From assembly GCA_024734495.1 (NCBI GenBank), contig JALMQS010000681.1, forward strand, positions 6,047,542-6,111,541: a DNA stretch of 64,000 nucleotides, written 5' to 3'. Origin of the DNA: Forficula auricularia (Eukaryota > Arthropoda > Insecta > Dermaptera > Forficulidae). Positions within the stretch are counted from its first letter, which is position 1. Every line of letters starts with the position of its first letter. The notes beneath the pieces were generated by a model. It saw only the letters and a list, made by a program, of their open reading frames with translations, searched no databases and was not told the DNA's origin. A program made the translations under genes and the position numbers. Positions 48,513-59,586 of this stretch are shown here, piece by piece.

Positions 48513-49080
48513 GGCCGGTTCACATGGAGCTTTGTCTGCTACTTGTTCCTCACTTGTTCGACTAACTGTCAATTTGGACCCACGGAGGAGGTCGAAATGA
48601 CCTCACTCCGGACTATCTTACTAGCATGCTTGCTTGATTCAAATGATAGGGCATGTTCTAAAAAAAAATTTAGCTACTTGAAGCTGGCAGTGGGCAGCCA
48701 ATCGGAAAGCATTATTTTATCATGTGGGTGACATTGGCATTGGCACAATACATCAGCTGCTATCACAGAACAGCTGATATTTTGTTTCTCACTGTTCAAC
48801 TCTTTACTGCAATGAATAAAGAGAATATGCCTTGCAAATTCGTCTGCGATTGATAATTTCTTCAATAATATTATTGTCAGCCATTTTTGTTTGCATCTGA
48901 GCTGAAACTGAAAGATGATAGTCGCATCAGTTTGGCTCAAAGCATGCGCACGCTAGCTAGGCTAACTTTTCTGAAAAAGCTCCGTGTGAAGCCTACAGAC
49001 GAAAAATCAGTCTGACTGAACTTGCTTCAAATTGCAAGTAGGTCGAACAAGTAGTGACATTTTGTCTCGTATGAACCAGC
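48513..49080. mobile_element. Fold-back element with GGCYGGTTCA termini
   Basis: Left end AGGCCGGTTCACATGGAGC, right end inverted AGGCTGGTTCATACGAGAC, then ACTTGTTCGAC in both arms. Flanked by TAA on the left and TAA on the right, suggesting a PIF/Harbinger- or ISL2EU-type 2-3-bp duplication. The 570-bp interior has an open frame of 107 codons with no domain. Confidence 0.6.
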
Positions 49081-49621
49081 CTTAAATTTGTGTATGGGTC
49101 AGATTATAGCCGGACAAATATTTGCAGTGATCCGGGCTTGAACCTGGTCTAGCTTAGCTTAATTCATAGGGAACGAGTATACTGATTTGGCCAACTTGAC
49201 CCCTTTTGATTTAATTGATTATTTTTTGACAAAAAGAATATGTTTAAACTTTTACAAACAAAATTTGTCAAAATCCCTAAATCTGTTATCATTTAATGTG
49301 CTGCACCATTAGCATCCTAGAGGAGTAGAAAGATATTGCTTTTATAAAATCAAATCAAAGAGATTACCTCTGCTTTATCTGTAATGTTTTATTCATATCA
49401 AAATGGAATCGATCCTCGAGGGGTCGACATCTCTTCTGACATTAAATTGCCCGCCAATAAAAACGCTTTTATTTCATTTTTGTTTTTCTGATTTTTTTTT
49501 TTCAAATTTTAAAGCAAGATCGTCAATAAATTAAAAAAATATTTAGTTTGTTAAGAGAATGATCAATCTAATGATAGGAATGCATTTATTATGAAAGATT
49601 TCAAGTTGCTGATATTAATAG
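49081..49621. other. Non-coding stretch
   Basis: The minus strand at about 49130-49150 reads AGGTTCAAGCCCGG, similar to a Pol III B box, without a clear A box. No gene supported. Confidence 0.35.
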
Positions 49622-49942
49622 ATTTAAATTTTCTTAGAAAATCATAAGAGAGTGTCATCTATTAGATCCTATGGAATAGATTATTTTTAATTATGTCGGA
49701 AGGGTTGTTTTCACCCCCTCTGGAATCGCAATCCGGGCCATTTGCGTACCCTGAGGGGTGCGAACCCCGCTGTCATACGTAAACGCGTTAAATATTTTAC
49801 TCAAAGATTTAAATCTTAATTTGCTGTTACTGGCACTTGGGTTCGATTCCCGAGAGGGTGAAAAACAACCCTTCTGGTATAATTAAAAACAAACCATTCC
49901 ATCGGACCTAATAGATGACATTTATGATTTTCTAAGAATTAT
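49622..49942. repeat. Fold-back with tRNA-like arms, family E, copy 2
   Basis: Outer arms TTTTCTTAGAAAATCATAAG and inverse; inner AATAGATTATTTTTAATTATG. A perfect B-box string GGTTCGATTCC lies at 49840-49850 on the plus strand, followed by CGAGAGGGTG. The left arm has a diverged inverse counterpart ending in ACCCCCTCTGG. Same plan as 22999-23340. Confidence 0.6.
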
Positions 49943-51863
49943 TTATCCTCAAAATATATAAATATTATAAAAACATCATACGAAAAACAGTGTAGCATTT
50001 TTTTCTGACTTTCTGTTTTTAACATATCAGAGATTAAGCAGAGAACAATGTGTCTGATTTTATTTTATAGCTATGGTAGTCCAGAAATTGAAAGTAGTGT
50101 TTCGATCAACGCTATATTGACGTTTTCAGAGTGGATATTTGGGGGGTAAAAATTGAAGATCTAGGCTCTTGTACCAAACTCAACTTTTGTATACATAATC
50201 CATGGGCCCTCCCAGAAGTCTAAAAATGCAAAAACTAACCCCCCCCTGCATGATTATAAATAATTTTATTAAATATTAAATATAAGTAAGGGGCCAATAT
50301 GATAAAGTCAATTGGATGGGCACATCAGAACGTGTCAGCTTATTTTTTTTATTTTAGTTAATTTATTCAAAAACATTTTAACGCGAAACACATATTTTTC
50401 GACAAAATAGGTTTTTAATTTATACCCGAATTTTCTCTCCTTGAATAGATTCCATTCTATTAGTTACCTACTTTTTAAGTTATCATTGCGGAGTGAGAAA
50501 TCTAATATTTAATTATAGGGTTAGAATTATTTAAGAAACAAACATTTTACCTGGTTGGCCCCAAAAAATAAATACAATTCGATCATATTCTCCTTGTTGC
50601 CTTGATGAGCAGACACTTTCCTAATTGTGCTACGAAACCCCTATATCTAGTACATATATAAATATCTACTATATATAGATAATAGGGTTAATCTATTTTA
50701 CCGGTCTATAATCATAGTGATTTCCTACTCTTTTTTTCTCCCTTTTCATTAGTATAAATGTCTAATGAATAATTGATAAGAAATTGAAACAGCCCCTCTA
50801 ACTCTCTCTTTTTCACCCCCATTATTTCCTTTCAGTTTTCGGGTCAATTTATTTTTAAGTTTTTAAGATTAATCATTTATTCTAATTATATAAAATTCAA
50901 TCATGGGATTCCCTTTATAGAAACAAGTTTAAATTCATGAATAATTCAACGATAATTTTAAAGTTTATATACTTTATATATTAAAAATTTTAAAATAGAA
51001 TCTGGCCGGCTCTAAAAATCGAAACGTTGTATATTATATTATGATGACCGAAAGGGTTATTTTTTTTTCTTTTATTGATTTTGCTTTTATCGTCGAGAAT
51101 TTATTTTCTTTCTCCGGTTATTTATTTTATTTTTTTTAACTTGATCATTTTATAAATCAAAGGGAAACCTAGTTGAGGTGAGTGGGGGTGGAGGCAGAGA
51201 GAGAGAACATAAAAAAAATCCAACGTCCCGTTTGACATCCCTTTTGATATGTTTAAATAAAAAAATAAAAAAATCATCCCCCGACACAAGAAAGAAAATA
51301 TTGCCATTGACCGAAAAATCAATTATCTTTAATGAAAAGAGCTATTTATTGATTGGGGGAAGAGAGGAAATAAAAAAATCTTTAAAAACCTTAGAGGGAA
51401 CCTCAACAAAAAATTCTTTTTTGAATAAATCTTAAATAAATCGGGTACAATCAACTCCGTAAAATGTGTGTGTATGACTAATTTTTTTAAAGCTTAAAAG
51501 AAAAGTCCCTGCGATCTTAACTTTCGATTCGTGTATTTCAAGAATGCTTTTGGTTTGCTGGATTATCGCAAAACATTTGATAACAGCTTCTAAAATAAGA
51601 GCTAAGACGATGTGGGTTAAAATAGGAAATTTTATTAATATTTTATTAAAACCATTTTTGAGCTCTAAACCAAAAAACCTCAAATTTGATAATCCAATTT
51701 TTATAGTGATAAATTTCAAATACCAAGAGAGAAATTAAATTTCATGACTTGTTTTTTGATTGGTGTTTCGTAATCACTTTATAAACGGAAATTAATTTTT
51801 ACTTAATCAATCATTTGTCACTTGCTTTTTAGGGTTATTTTTAAGGTACATCCATATCTCTTA
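49943..51863. other. Non-coding AT-rich stretch
   Basis: A short block near 50195-50240 (CATGGGCC, AATGCAAAAACT) matches 53320-53370 in inverse orientation, so an F-type repeat fragment is likely. Open frames of up to 95 codons near 51180-51740 are AT-driven with no domain. Confidence 0.4.
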
Positions 51864-52053
51864 GGGCCAATTGTATGTCGGTTGGTAAACTCTTTTTAAA
51901 CGTTGACAAAGGGTAAAACCTTAAAATTCACCCTGTGCCCGATGAAAGTGCCTGTCATCTGATTGGCCATCCCGCCGGCCACCAGGTGAATTATAAGGTT
52001 TTACCCTTTGTCAGCGTTTCAAAATAGTTTACCAACTGACATACAACTGCCCT
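51864..52053. mobile_element. Hairpin MITE, PIF/Harbinger-like, copy 5
   Basis: GGGCCAATTGTATGTCGG start, degenerate right end CATACAACTGCCCT, TTA on both sides (51861-51863 and 52054-52056 region). One side of the loop has lost about 15 bases. It is joined to the truncated element starting at 52056. Confidence 0.75.
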
Positions 52054-52055
52054 TT

Positions 52056-52445
52056 AGGACGAATACCGATTCGTTTCGTATGAAAAATGTTAAAAGTTAG
52101 ATACTTTTGATGGTTTGCATTTTTGCTCTCATGGCATGGCAAGTGAGAGATGGCGACTTGGCAACGTCGCACCAAAATCACTCAATTTTTCCATATCTAA
52201 AAAACTTCTCCAGCTAGTGCATTTGAGATTTTTAGCTAATTCTCTCAACCTAACTATACTGTTCTCATCTGAAATTTTGCATTGAGCTGTTTCAAAAAGT
52301 GTTTTTTTATTCTTTGTCTTCTAGCGTCGTTAAGAATGAAATGTTGCCAGATCCAAAAAACGACGCAGTGAAAATATTTTTGCCTTTCTGCGCATGTGAG
52401 AGTAGTGGAAAGAGCGATCTGTGCTATATTAGGGAATGTCCTTAA
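52056..52445 (-). mobile_element. TTAA/GGACGTTCCC element, left-truncated
   Basis: The right end AGGGAATGTCCTTAA and the interior (CTCATGGCATGGCAAGTGAG, CTGCGCATGTGAGAG) match 45896-46403 in inverse orientation. The other end stops near 52056 beside a MITE, which may have inserted at the break. Confidence 0.7.
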
Positions 52446-53117
52446 AGCCGAACTCACGAATAGAATAAATTCTCTAGCTGTTCATTATTGTCATTTTTTT
52501 TATTTATTTATTTTTCAAATTGAATCTGGCCTGATTATCAGTTGAATACTTAACCGTGTTTTGATTGGCATTTGATTATCATGAATCCCATTTGAAATGT
52601 TTAATTATCCCTTCCTCTGTTTGGCCCCTCTTCTCTTCAATCGACATCGCTCATTAATAAATGAAATGAATAGCAATGTTGTGGATAAAAACAATTTATG
52701 CTGCTGTTGTTTTTTCTCGCTTTAATTCGCTCGTTTTGGTTGTTATGTTTTTACTATTCGTGACACCGATTCATCCCTCAGGGAAATGGATAGAGAGAGA
52801 GCGAGAAAGAAAGGGATAAAAAATAAATAAATAAAGTAAAGGAAGAAATTGATTGTATCTGTCGATAATTCAATTCAAAAGGAAAATTAATACTATTTAG
52901 AGATAAAACTAAATGACCAAGGGGTTGGTTGCAAGTTTCAAGAGGGTGAATGGTATTTAAATTCGTTTTATTGTGTTGTTTGTTCGTCTTCAATAAATAA
53001 TTATAATTAATTATTTGTGATTCCAATAAAAATTCAAATTTTAATTCTATATAATTATTTGTCATTTTTTTGTCGATTTCCTGGTCTATCTTTGTAAACT
53101 ACAAATTAAAATGGAAA
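52446..53117. other. Non-coding AT-rich stretch
   Basis: Nothing recognised beyond A/T-rich simple sequence. Confidence 0.4.
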
Positions 53118-53998
53118 TAATGAAGGGAATCAATAAGGTTGTTCTCTACTTAATGCAAATAAACATCTACCTACATATTGTACATATACGAGTATATAAC
53201 GAATATTAGTACCTAGGCTACCGAGCGATGCTCGTTAACTTTTTGCTTCAGTTAAAAGCTATATATATAGTACACGCCCCCTGGACTCACCCCCCACCAT
53301 ACCTCTTGCACCCCCCAGTTTTTGCATTTCTAGCTTTCTAGTGGCCCATAGATTATGTGTAGTTATATAAATAAATACCGTATAATAATTTTTTTTAATT
53401 AAATAACAATTTATCGGTTTAATGGGATTTAAAACTCGATTTTTAATCAATTAAATCGCCTAAATTTTTATATATAATAATATTTGTAATGATCTTTTTA
53501 TGGAATTTAAAATTGAAAAACCAATTAATTATTAAAAGGAAATTGAATAAAAAAGTAATTATACATTTTATCGAGACAACTACCTGTGAATAATTATTTC
53601 AATTAACAAAAAGTCGAAGATGAGACATTGTCAGATCGAATTGTCAACACAAAACCCCCTAACCCGTGAATTTCATCCAAATCGTTAGAGCCGTTTTCGA
53701 GAAACCGATTCTATATATATAAATATTTTATGTTCCAATTCTCATGGGTTCATTTACCCGATTGGATATAGATAAATTCGTTTTGTTGTTATAGCAAGCT
53801 AGTCACATAAAACAAATCGTCTGTGGACCTAATAACAAAACGAATTTATCTATAATCCAACCGGGTAATTGAACCCACGAGAAATAACACAAAATATTTC
53901 TAATTAACAAAACCTTCGAAACTAAAGTATCTAACAAATAAAGTACCTATATTGTATGAAGCAGAGGACAACCTCATTGATTTCCCTTTATAGATAAC
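53118..53998. mobile_element. Fold-back element, family A, split by another repeat
   Basis: Left terminus GGGAATCAATAAGGTTGTTC at 53126 and right inverse AGGACAACCTCATTGATTTC at 53966-53990. Inside lie the paired block AAATTCGTTTTGTTGTTATA (53772) and its inverse (53825), as in 63352-63450, and at 53925 a remnant CCTTCGAAACT of the hammerhead-like motif without its first half. A different repeat (53211-53725) interrupts it. Confidence 0.6.
53211..53725 (+). repeat. Dispersed repeat, ACCGAGCG type, copy 1
   Basis: Starts CTACCGAGCGATGCTCGTTA, ends AGCCGTTTTCGAGAAACCGA then TATATATATAAAT. Diverged copy at 59972-60440 shares ACCGAGCG(T/A)TGCT, TTTTTGCTT and ATAATATTTGTAATGA in order. The ending is typical of retroelement-derived short repeats in arthropods. 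It lies inside a family A fold-back. Confidence 0.5.
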
Positions 53999-54523
53999 TA
54001 GATGACGCCCGGGCCTTCGGCCGGGCGTCACCTAGCCCCTGGCGGGGAGTGTCTCGTTTTATGGTTAAAATTTAAAATGATAAATGATTATATATTGCTT
54101 ACCTGTCAAAATTGATTTGATCAAAAATTTAAATACATTTAAAAAAATAATAGTTTTGAAAATAAATTGAAAATGCAAATAATTATAGAATAAGTATTAA
54201 AACAGTAAATGAATTATATATTACTTGTCAAAATTGTTCCCTTAACCAAAAATAATATTGACAGTTGAAAGATTTCCAAAAAGCTATTATCGGCCATCTT
54301 GTTTGTTTGCTTTTATCCCCCAGAGAGGCATTGGCGTTGTTTCCTCGAAAAAAATATATTTTACATGCCACAAGTGTGATATCTATAAAAACACTATATA
54401 TAAAAACACTCGTGTATTTGAATGGATTGTTGTGTGAAAATTTCAAAGAAATCTGTGAAGAACTTTCGGAGATCCTTCAACGTATCACTTAAGCGTAACA
54501 GAACATTTTTATTTATATAGATT
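53999..54523 (+). repeat. Dispersed repeat F, long copy
   Basis: Starts ACTAGATGACGCCCGGGCC with a strong GCCCGG/CCGGGC hairpin, and ends ACATTTTTATTTATATAGAT. Near the 3' end TGTGTGAAAATTTCAAAGAA precedes CTTTCGGAGATCC. It directly abuts the right end of the family A fold-back, so it may have inserted at that edge. No long frame. Confidence 0.5.
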
Positions 54524-55849
54524 AAATTAATCAAAATGGAAATGAATTTGAGCCTCGCGTTAGCAAAATAAATAAATGGCCTGTTTGTTTTCAATTATTC
54601 GTAAAATAAATTCCCTCTCTAGGAACGCTCTCTGAACATTGAATCGGCATTTTCTATCTCTCTACCTACCCTATAGGAATTAGTATTATATATCGTTGGT
54701 TGGTTGGATGTTCGCTCGCCTGAGAACTAGAGAAGATTAATGTCGGTGTGCAGAATTTCTTTCCTGTTTCCTTATTCCTTCCACCCACCTATAAACGCTC
54801 TTTTCCACCCCCTAAGACAAACCACCCACTCGCCCTTTTCGTGATTTGACGAGCAATATATATATAAATAAATAAGTCAATACAAAATCAATAAAAAAAG
54901 GAGAAAAACTTTTATAATTCGATTCAATTCATGGACTTTTATTCCCTCAATATTTATTTTCAAAAAAAAAAAAAATCTAAAAAAGGAAAATATGATGAGA
55001 GATGACGTTCATTTTATTTCTTCTTCTCCTTTTTTGGGGGTTTTCTCTTTCTTTTCTACTCTTGATGTAATAGGTAGGTACTTACTACTTTCTCTTTGTT
55101 TATTTTTGGTTAATCCGTTGTCAACCCCTGTTCAGCTGAATTACTGTTACTGCTGCTAATCTTGTTTGAGTTACACGGATTTAATTCCTATCGTACAAAC
55201 TAATGGCTTTTATGAATAAAAAAAAAAAATTAAAATAAAAAAAAAGCATAAAGGATTTTTCAAAGAGAAAAAGAGAAGATTAATTCAATTAATTTTCTTT
55301 TATTAAAAATTAAAAAAATCCTTTTATAACACAAATGATATATTTATTTACTCTGCTACTCTCTCTCTCTCTTATAACGATTTTAATTTTTAATTCAGTT
55401 AAACTTGAATTTAGGCAAAAAGTAATTTTGTTTTAAAAAATTATTAAAAAAAAAATAAATAAATAAAAATTATCGGAAAAATAAAGAACTAAAGAAGGGT
55501 TAGAAAATAAAATAATTATTTTCATCAACATTCACTAACATCGCAACCTAACGTGGAAATAAAATAATTAAACCTACAGGTAGACTTTTTTTAATACTGT
55601 AATTGCTTTTCACACAAAATTAAGAGTTGTTTTATGATACCTAATCGCTTTAAATTATCTTTATTCAACTATTCACAGTAAGCTCAATTTTTAAACAGTT
55701 TTTTAACGAAATCATGTTATATTAGTCTTTGTATAGGCTAAGGCCTGCCTAAGGCCAAAACGAAAAATAAAAATACTTAAAATCCTGAATAAAAAAAAAT
55801 TTAATTAAATATAATAATATATTTAAAAATAACACAACATAAATATATA
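54524..55849. other. Non-coding stretch
   Basis: A/T homopolymers and ATAAAT tracts. About 54640-54860 is somewhat GC-richer. No gene supported. Confidence 0.4.
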
Positions 55850-56261
55850 TTAATAAGAAAGTTTATAACTGGAAATAAGGACAAATTTTTTGTATAATTA
55901 TTTTATTTTTCCACCAACGTTTCATCGACTTTGCCGACTTCTTCGGGGTTTCAAATGATTACAATACATAAAACTCTGTCTGACTCTGATTCTATTGTTT
56001 TTTGAAACTGTTTTACTAATATTTAATTGATCGTGAAAAAAATCAAAGAGAAAAAAATTGTTTATGCCGAATTGTCCATTTTTTGAAATTTCTAATGTCT
56101 GATGGTTCTTTATTGTAGAGAAAAGAACAATATGTATCTAGACGAATGTAATCATTTGAAACCCTGAAGAAGTCGGCAAAGTCGAAGAAACGTTCTTGGA
56201 AAAATAGATAATTACACAAAAAACCTGTCCTTTTATTTCCCGTTATAAACTTTATCATTAA
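55850..56261. mobile_element. Fold-back element with hammerhead-like motifs in both arms
   Basis: Arms from about TAATAAGAAAGTTTATAAC and inverse cover roughly 110 bp each, with a unique 190-bp centre. The right arm (plus, 56164-56193) has CTGAAGA, AG, the 5-bp helix TCGGC/GTCGA around an AAA loop, one A, GAAA and CGTT. The left arm (minus, about 55915-55950) has CCGAAGA, the same helix and GAAACGTT. Confidence 0.6.
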
Positions 56262-57186
56262 TACACATTATGGACTAAAATGATAATAATAAATATATAT
56301 CTAACACCACCAAAAAAATAAGTCTATATTAAAAATAAATAAATAAATAAGCTTTGTAGATATGTCGTTGGAATGTGATTTTTTAAAGGGGATAAACTTT
56401 TTGGCCCGAAAGGCTTTCCGCCTTCGGCACACCCTTTAAGCTCGTTAATCATATTTACATAGATACAGAGAAAGGGCCCAAAAATCGTATTTTTGGTAAT
56501 TCTATTTAATATTCGAAAATTGAAAACCAAATAATTAGAAAACTTCAGAATGTCCATTTCCGGTGATACCATTACAATAGTTCACTTATTCTATATAATT
56601 GGAAGTAAACAAGAGCATTGCCTTCAGGGGGTTAATTTAGACATAGATAGGGTTATTAGAAGAGTAAATAATCAATCAATTAGCTCGACATTAGGGGAGT
56701 TCTTTTAAATTAATTACTTGTGTGTGTGTATGTGTGCCCCTCTGATGGTTTTTTTTTTACCCTCCACCATACTACTCAACAAGAAGGCAAAGAAAACACT
56801 CTTTTTCCCTAGCTTTTTTTGGAGGGACGTAATGTAATCGGGCCATTAATTTGGAATCTGCTGCTCGTTTCGATTGCGTCCGCCACTTCACCCTTTTCAA
56901 CCCCTCGTGCTCATTTTCTACCTCTTGACCGCTTTTGGCTAATCAATTAAATTAAAACGTTCGCCACACTCTTCGTTCACACCCCCTTTTCTCTATTTTA
57001 GAACAGAACAGATTCGAACTTAAAGCCAAGCAAATGGTTGTTTCTATTCCAATAATTGATATGTAATTAGATATTCACTATCTCTAATTGATGCTTATTG
57101 CGGCTGAAGGGTTAATTGACTCTCTAGCACTTAGCAATAACTCACCACTACAACCCAATTAGTCACAAACAAACCGACTATATTAT
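56262..57186. other. Non-coding stretch
   Basis: On the minus strand near 56395-56440, GTGCCGAAGGCGGAAAGCC recalls the GC-rich heads of repeat F. GT tract near 56718-56735. No gene supported. Confidence 0.35.
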
Positions 57187-57305
57187 GCCAAAGCTTTTGG
57201 TATGCTCCAAGCACACCCGATCCCATAAATTTCTGAAATTAAGCGACGTATTCCGTGGTAAGTTCTTAAGCTAGAAACCACCAAAGAACGAACCAAGAAA
57301 CAAAG
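57187..57305 (+). pseudogene. 5S rRNA pseudogene or 5S-derived remnant
   Basis: A 119-bp stretch is colinear with arthropod 5S rRNA. It starts GCCAA, then GGTATGCTCCAAGCACACC, then CCGATC, then CTGAAATTAAGCGACGT (the internal-control-region A box; insect 5S has CCGAAATTAAGCAGCGT), then GGTAAGTTCTTAAGCTAG where 5S has GGTTAGTACTTAGATGGG, then AACCACC. Many substitutions break the helices, and the 3' GTTGGC end is not recognisable. The comparison is from memory of the family. It may be a dispersed 5S pseudogene or the head of a 5S-derived (SINE3) element. Confidence 0.6.
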
Positions 57306-57500
57306 GGGCCAAAATATGGTAAACTTCATTTATTTCTAACCTGGACGAACAAACAAGCTGAGCAAAAAATTTAAGCAAGTTTGTTTTCGTCGCTTTGTTT
57401 GCTTATTTGTTCTTAGTCGATTGTTTCCAGATTAAAACACCGCTGTTTCTATTTTTATATTCTCTATAATTGTATAGAGAGGTGACAAATACAATATTTC

Positions 57501-57630
57501 TAATTAAAAAGACTGATAATGAAGGTCGAATCTTCGAAACTATAGTCTCAAACAAATAAATGATTCCCTTTATGATTCAACAACTCTGATACTCTCGGCA
57601 AAACAAAAACTTTTCAATTACTTAAATGTA
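57501..57630 (+). repeat. Family A right half
   Basis: Carries the hammerhead-like motif (57513-57547), then CAAACAAATAAAT, TCCCTTTATGATTCAACAAC and TCTCGGCAAAACAAAAA, the family A right end. The left arm is missing. Confidence 0.6.
57513..57547 (+). ncRNA. Hammerhead-ribozyme-like motif, one core change
   Basis: CTGATAA (G expected at the sixth base), one extra T, helix GAAGGT/ATCTTC (one G-T wobble) with CGA loop, GAAA at 57536-57539, palindrome CTATAG, then TC. Apart from the G-to-A change in the first box and the extra base, it has the minimal hammerhead arrangement. Helix I is only two pairs. Confidence 0.35.
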
Positions 57631-57912
57631 TAATTAATTCTTTTAGGATTTTGTTTCTCCTCCTACAATTTACTATACTTGTGATAAAATTGCATAGTAG
57701 TATTCTTTTAATATTCTCTGACTTATGACTAGTGAAATTATAATTTTTTAACTACATCCCTATAAAAGAGAGTAACGAAAACACATTTTTGGCGTACCTT
57801 ATTAATAGGGTATTTTGCCTTTGAATACTTATTTTGAAATCTTAATAACGTTTTTGTTCAGGGAGCATGGTGTTAGTTCCCGGTCAAATTTATTTAATAA
57901 AATTAAAATTAA

Positions 57913-58127
57913 ACTACTAAGTAGGTTTCGTAAATAAAGAAATTATTATAAACAATTACAAACATTACTCAATATATATATTTCAGGCGTCAAGCCCGTT
58001 TTCAGGAATTTATATTGATTCATAACCAATTTAAAAGTAAACTCCTGAAGATGGCCTTGTCGCCTGATATATTGGGATATTGAGACTTATACAATATTTC
58101 TTTTATTTGTGAAACCTACCTAGTAGT
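57913..58127. mobile_element. Fold-back element with hammerhead-like motifs
   Basis: Outer arms ACTACTAAGTAGGTTTCG and inverse. Left arm, minus strand (58006-57974): CTGAAAA, a GGC/GCC helix, T, GAAA, then the palindrome TATATATA. Right arm, plus strand (58045-58072): CTGAAGA, T, GGC/GCC, then TGATATAT in place of GAAA. The element has a 35-bp centre between the motifs and no frame. Confidence 0.55.
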
Positions 58128-58721
58128 CTCATTTTCATTTTATTATTTTTCTTATAAACATGTTGGTATGAAATTTTTATTATGACGCCTTCATAAGGCC
58201 AACAGGATTGGAAATAATTTAGGGTCAAAATAATTTTGGTTATTAAACACATTTAGATTGGATTACTGATGTAAATGATTTTTAAATATAAAATATAAAT
58301 ATTCACGTAAGGAACTATCCTAATTGAATCTTTGGTCAGACATCCACTCAACAGTGTTTTTTTCTTCATTTATATTTAACTATTTGCGAAATCAAATTGT
58401 CGTTTTCAAATTCTTAATCAGGAATGTGAAATTTTGTTTGAATTTTGAATAATGTTTTGAATAATACACATAATATTCCGGATCTGTGTCAGAGTCAAAT
58501 CGGGTTACACATGACATGATTTGATCGCTCGACATGATAGATAAATAAGCCAGTCAGATGACTTGACCTGTCAAGAGAAAAAAAAAAGATCAGAAGTCAG
58601 GTGACCAACCCACTAGCTGGCCGAAAGTCAGCTGGAACTAAATCCGAACATGTTCAGCACCAGCAATATTCGGCAGTTTGCTTCGTAATTGTCGTTTTAA
58701 TAAAAAATCAATGTATGAATG
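58128..58721. other. Non-coding stretch
   Basis: No element or gene recognised. It is moderately GC-rich around 58500-58650. Confidence 0.4.
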
Positions 58722-58772
58722 AAACAATAAAATAGGGTGTCTTCTGCTGGAATTATAAATTTTTAATTCATT

Positions 58773-58826
58773 TATAACGAGACTATAGTTTCGAGGACTT
58801 TGCCCTCTTCATCAGTCTATTATAGG
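58773..58826 (-). ncRNA. Candidate hammerhead ribozyme (minimal type)
   Basis: On the minus strand: CTGATGA (58815-58809), one unpaired A, a 6-bp helix GAGGGC/GTCCTC with an AAA loop, GAAA (58792-58789), palindrome CTATAG (58788-58783) and TC at 58782-58781, where cleavage would occur. Outside, AGA before the core pairs with TCT after it, then an internal loop, then TATAA/TTATA. This matches minimal type-I hammerheads with a very short, palindromic helix III that works as a dimer. The unpaired A beside helix II is non-canonical, and activity is unknown. Confidence 0.45.
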
Positions 58827-59091
58827 TTTTTTTTTTAATGATATTGATGTGAGAAGGAGATACACCAGAAGGTGGATCCCCTAAAGGCCTGTATGGGCTG
58901 GCCCCTCCATCGTGAAAAGAACAGAGTAGAAGGAAAAGAAGCCGGGATCACGAGCCAATCTCAGAAACTTAGATACAATTCAATATCCAATTTACTAAGG
59001 TTTTAGGGGCTTCGAGCAGTGGTAAATTCTCCGCGCGATAAATTCGGTTAAATTTATCTCCCACTTAAAAAGGTGAATCAATTGTAATAGA

Positions 59092-59118
59092 CTGATGACG
59101 TGGGTAAAGTTCTCGAAA
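59092..59118 (+). ncRNA. Hammerhead-like motif, decayed partner
   Basis: The other arm of the same fold-back reads CTGATGA, then CGTGGGTAAAGTTCTC in place of a paired helix II, GAAA, CTATAG, and TA instead of TC. The helix is broken, so it is probably inactive. Confidence 0.3.
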
Positions 59119-59166
59119 CTATAGTATAATTTATAATTCCAGCAGAAGACACACTATTTTATTGTC

Positions 59167-59547
59167 TCCTTCAATTTATAAAAATTCTGCTACTCTCGGC
59201 AAAAAGTAACTTTCAATTTAATCAATGAATGAGAGAGGGGTTTCTCGACTCCCTCCTTTTGATTTTTTATCACTTTGCACGGGGGGGGGCCCCCCCCCCC
59301 CCCTCAACCCCATCATCTTCGTCCAATTACAAGTTAATCGTGCATCGATTGATATCCTACTCTCTGTTAACATGCCAAGTGGGTTTCGCCTTTTGGTTCT
59401 TTTTTTTTTTTGTTCTTGTGTTTCTCTTTAATGCGCTTATCTCGTTTGCGGTGAGATATCCTCATCCTCCCCCAACTGACCCTAGGGCCATCCATCCCTT
59501 TCTTTCTTTCTCCCCCGATTCCACTCTACTGCCACCACTACTGCTAA

Positions 59548-59586
<39 letters not shown>

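Larger units (their letters stand above)
58722..59166. mobile_element. Fold-back element with the best hammerhead-like motif (family A-related)
   Basis: Arms 58725-58828 and 59083-59166 are inverse: CAATAAAATAGGGTGTCTTC, GCTGGAATTATAAAT, and the hammerhead-like motif near the inner end of each arm. The right side continues into CTGCTACTCTCGGCAAAAAG, a family A terminus. The 250-bp centre has no match in the window. Confidence 0.65.

Noticed and set aside
48408..48731. 107-codon plus-strand frame
   Set aside because: It runs through the terminal repeat of a fold-back element, with no domain.
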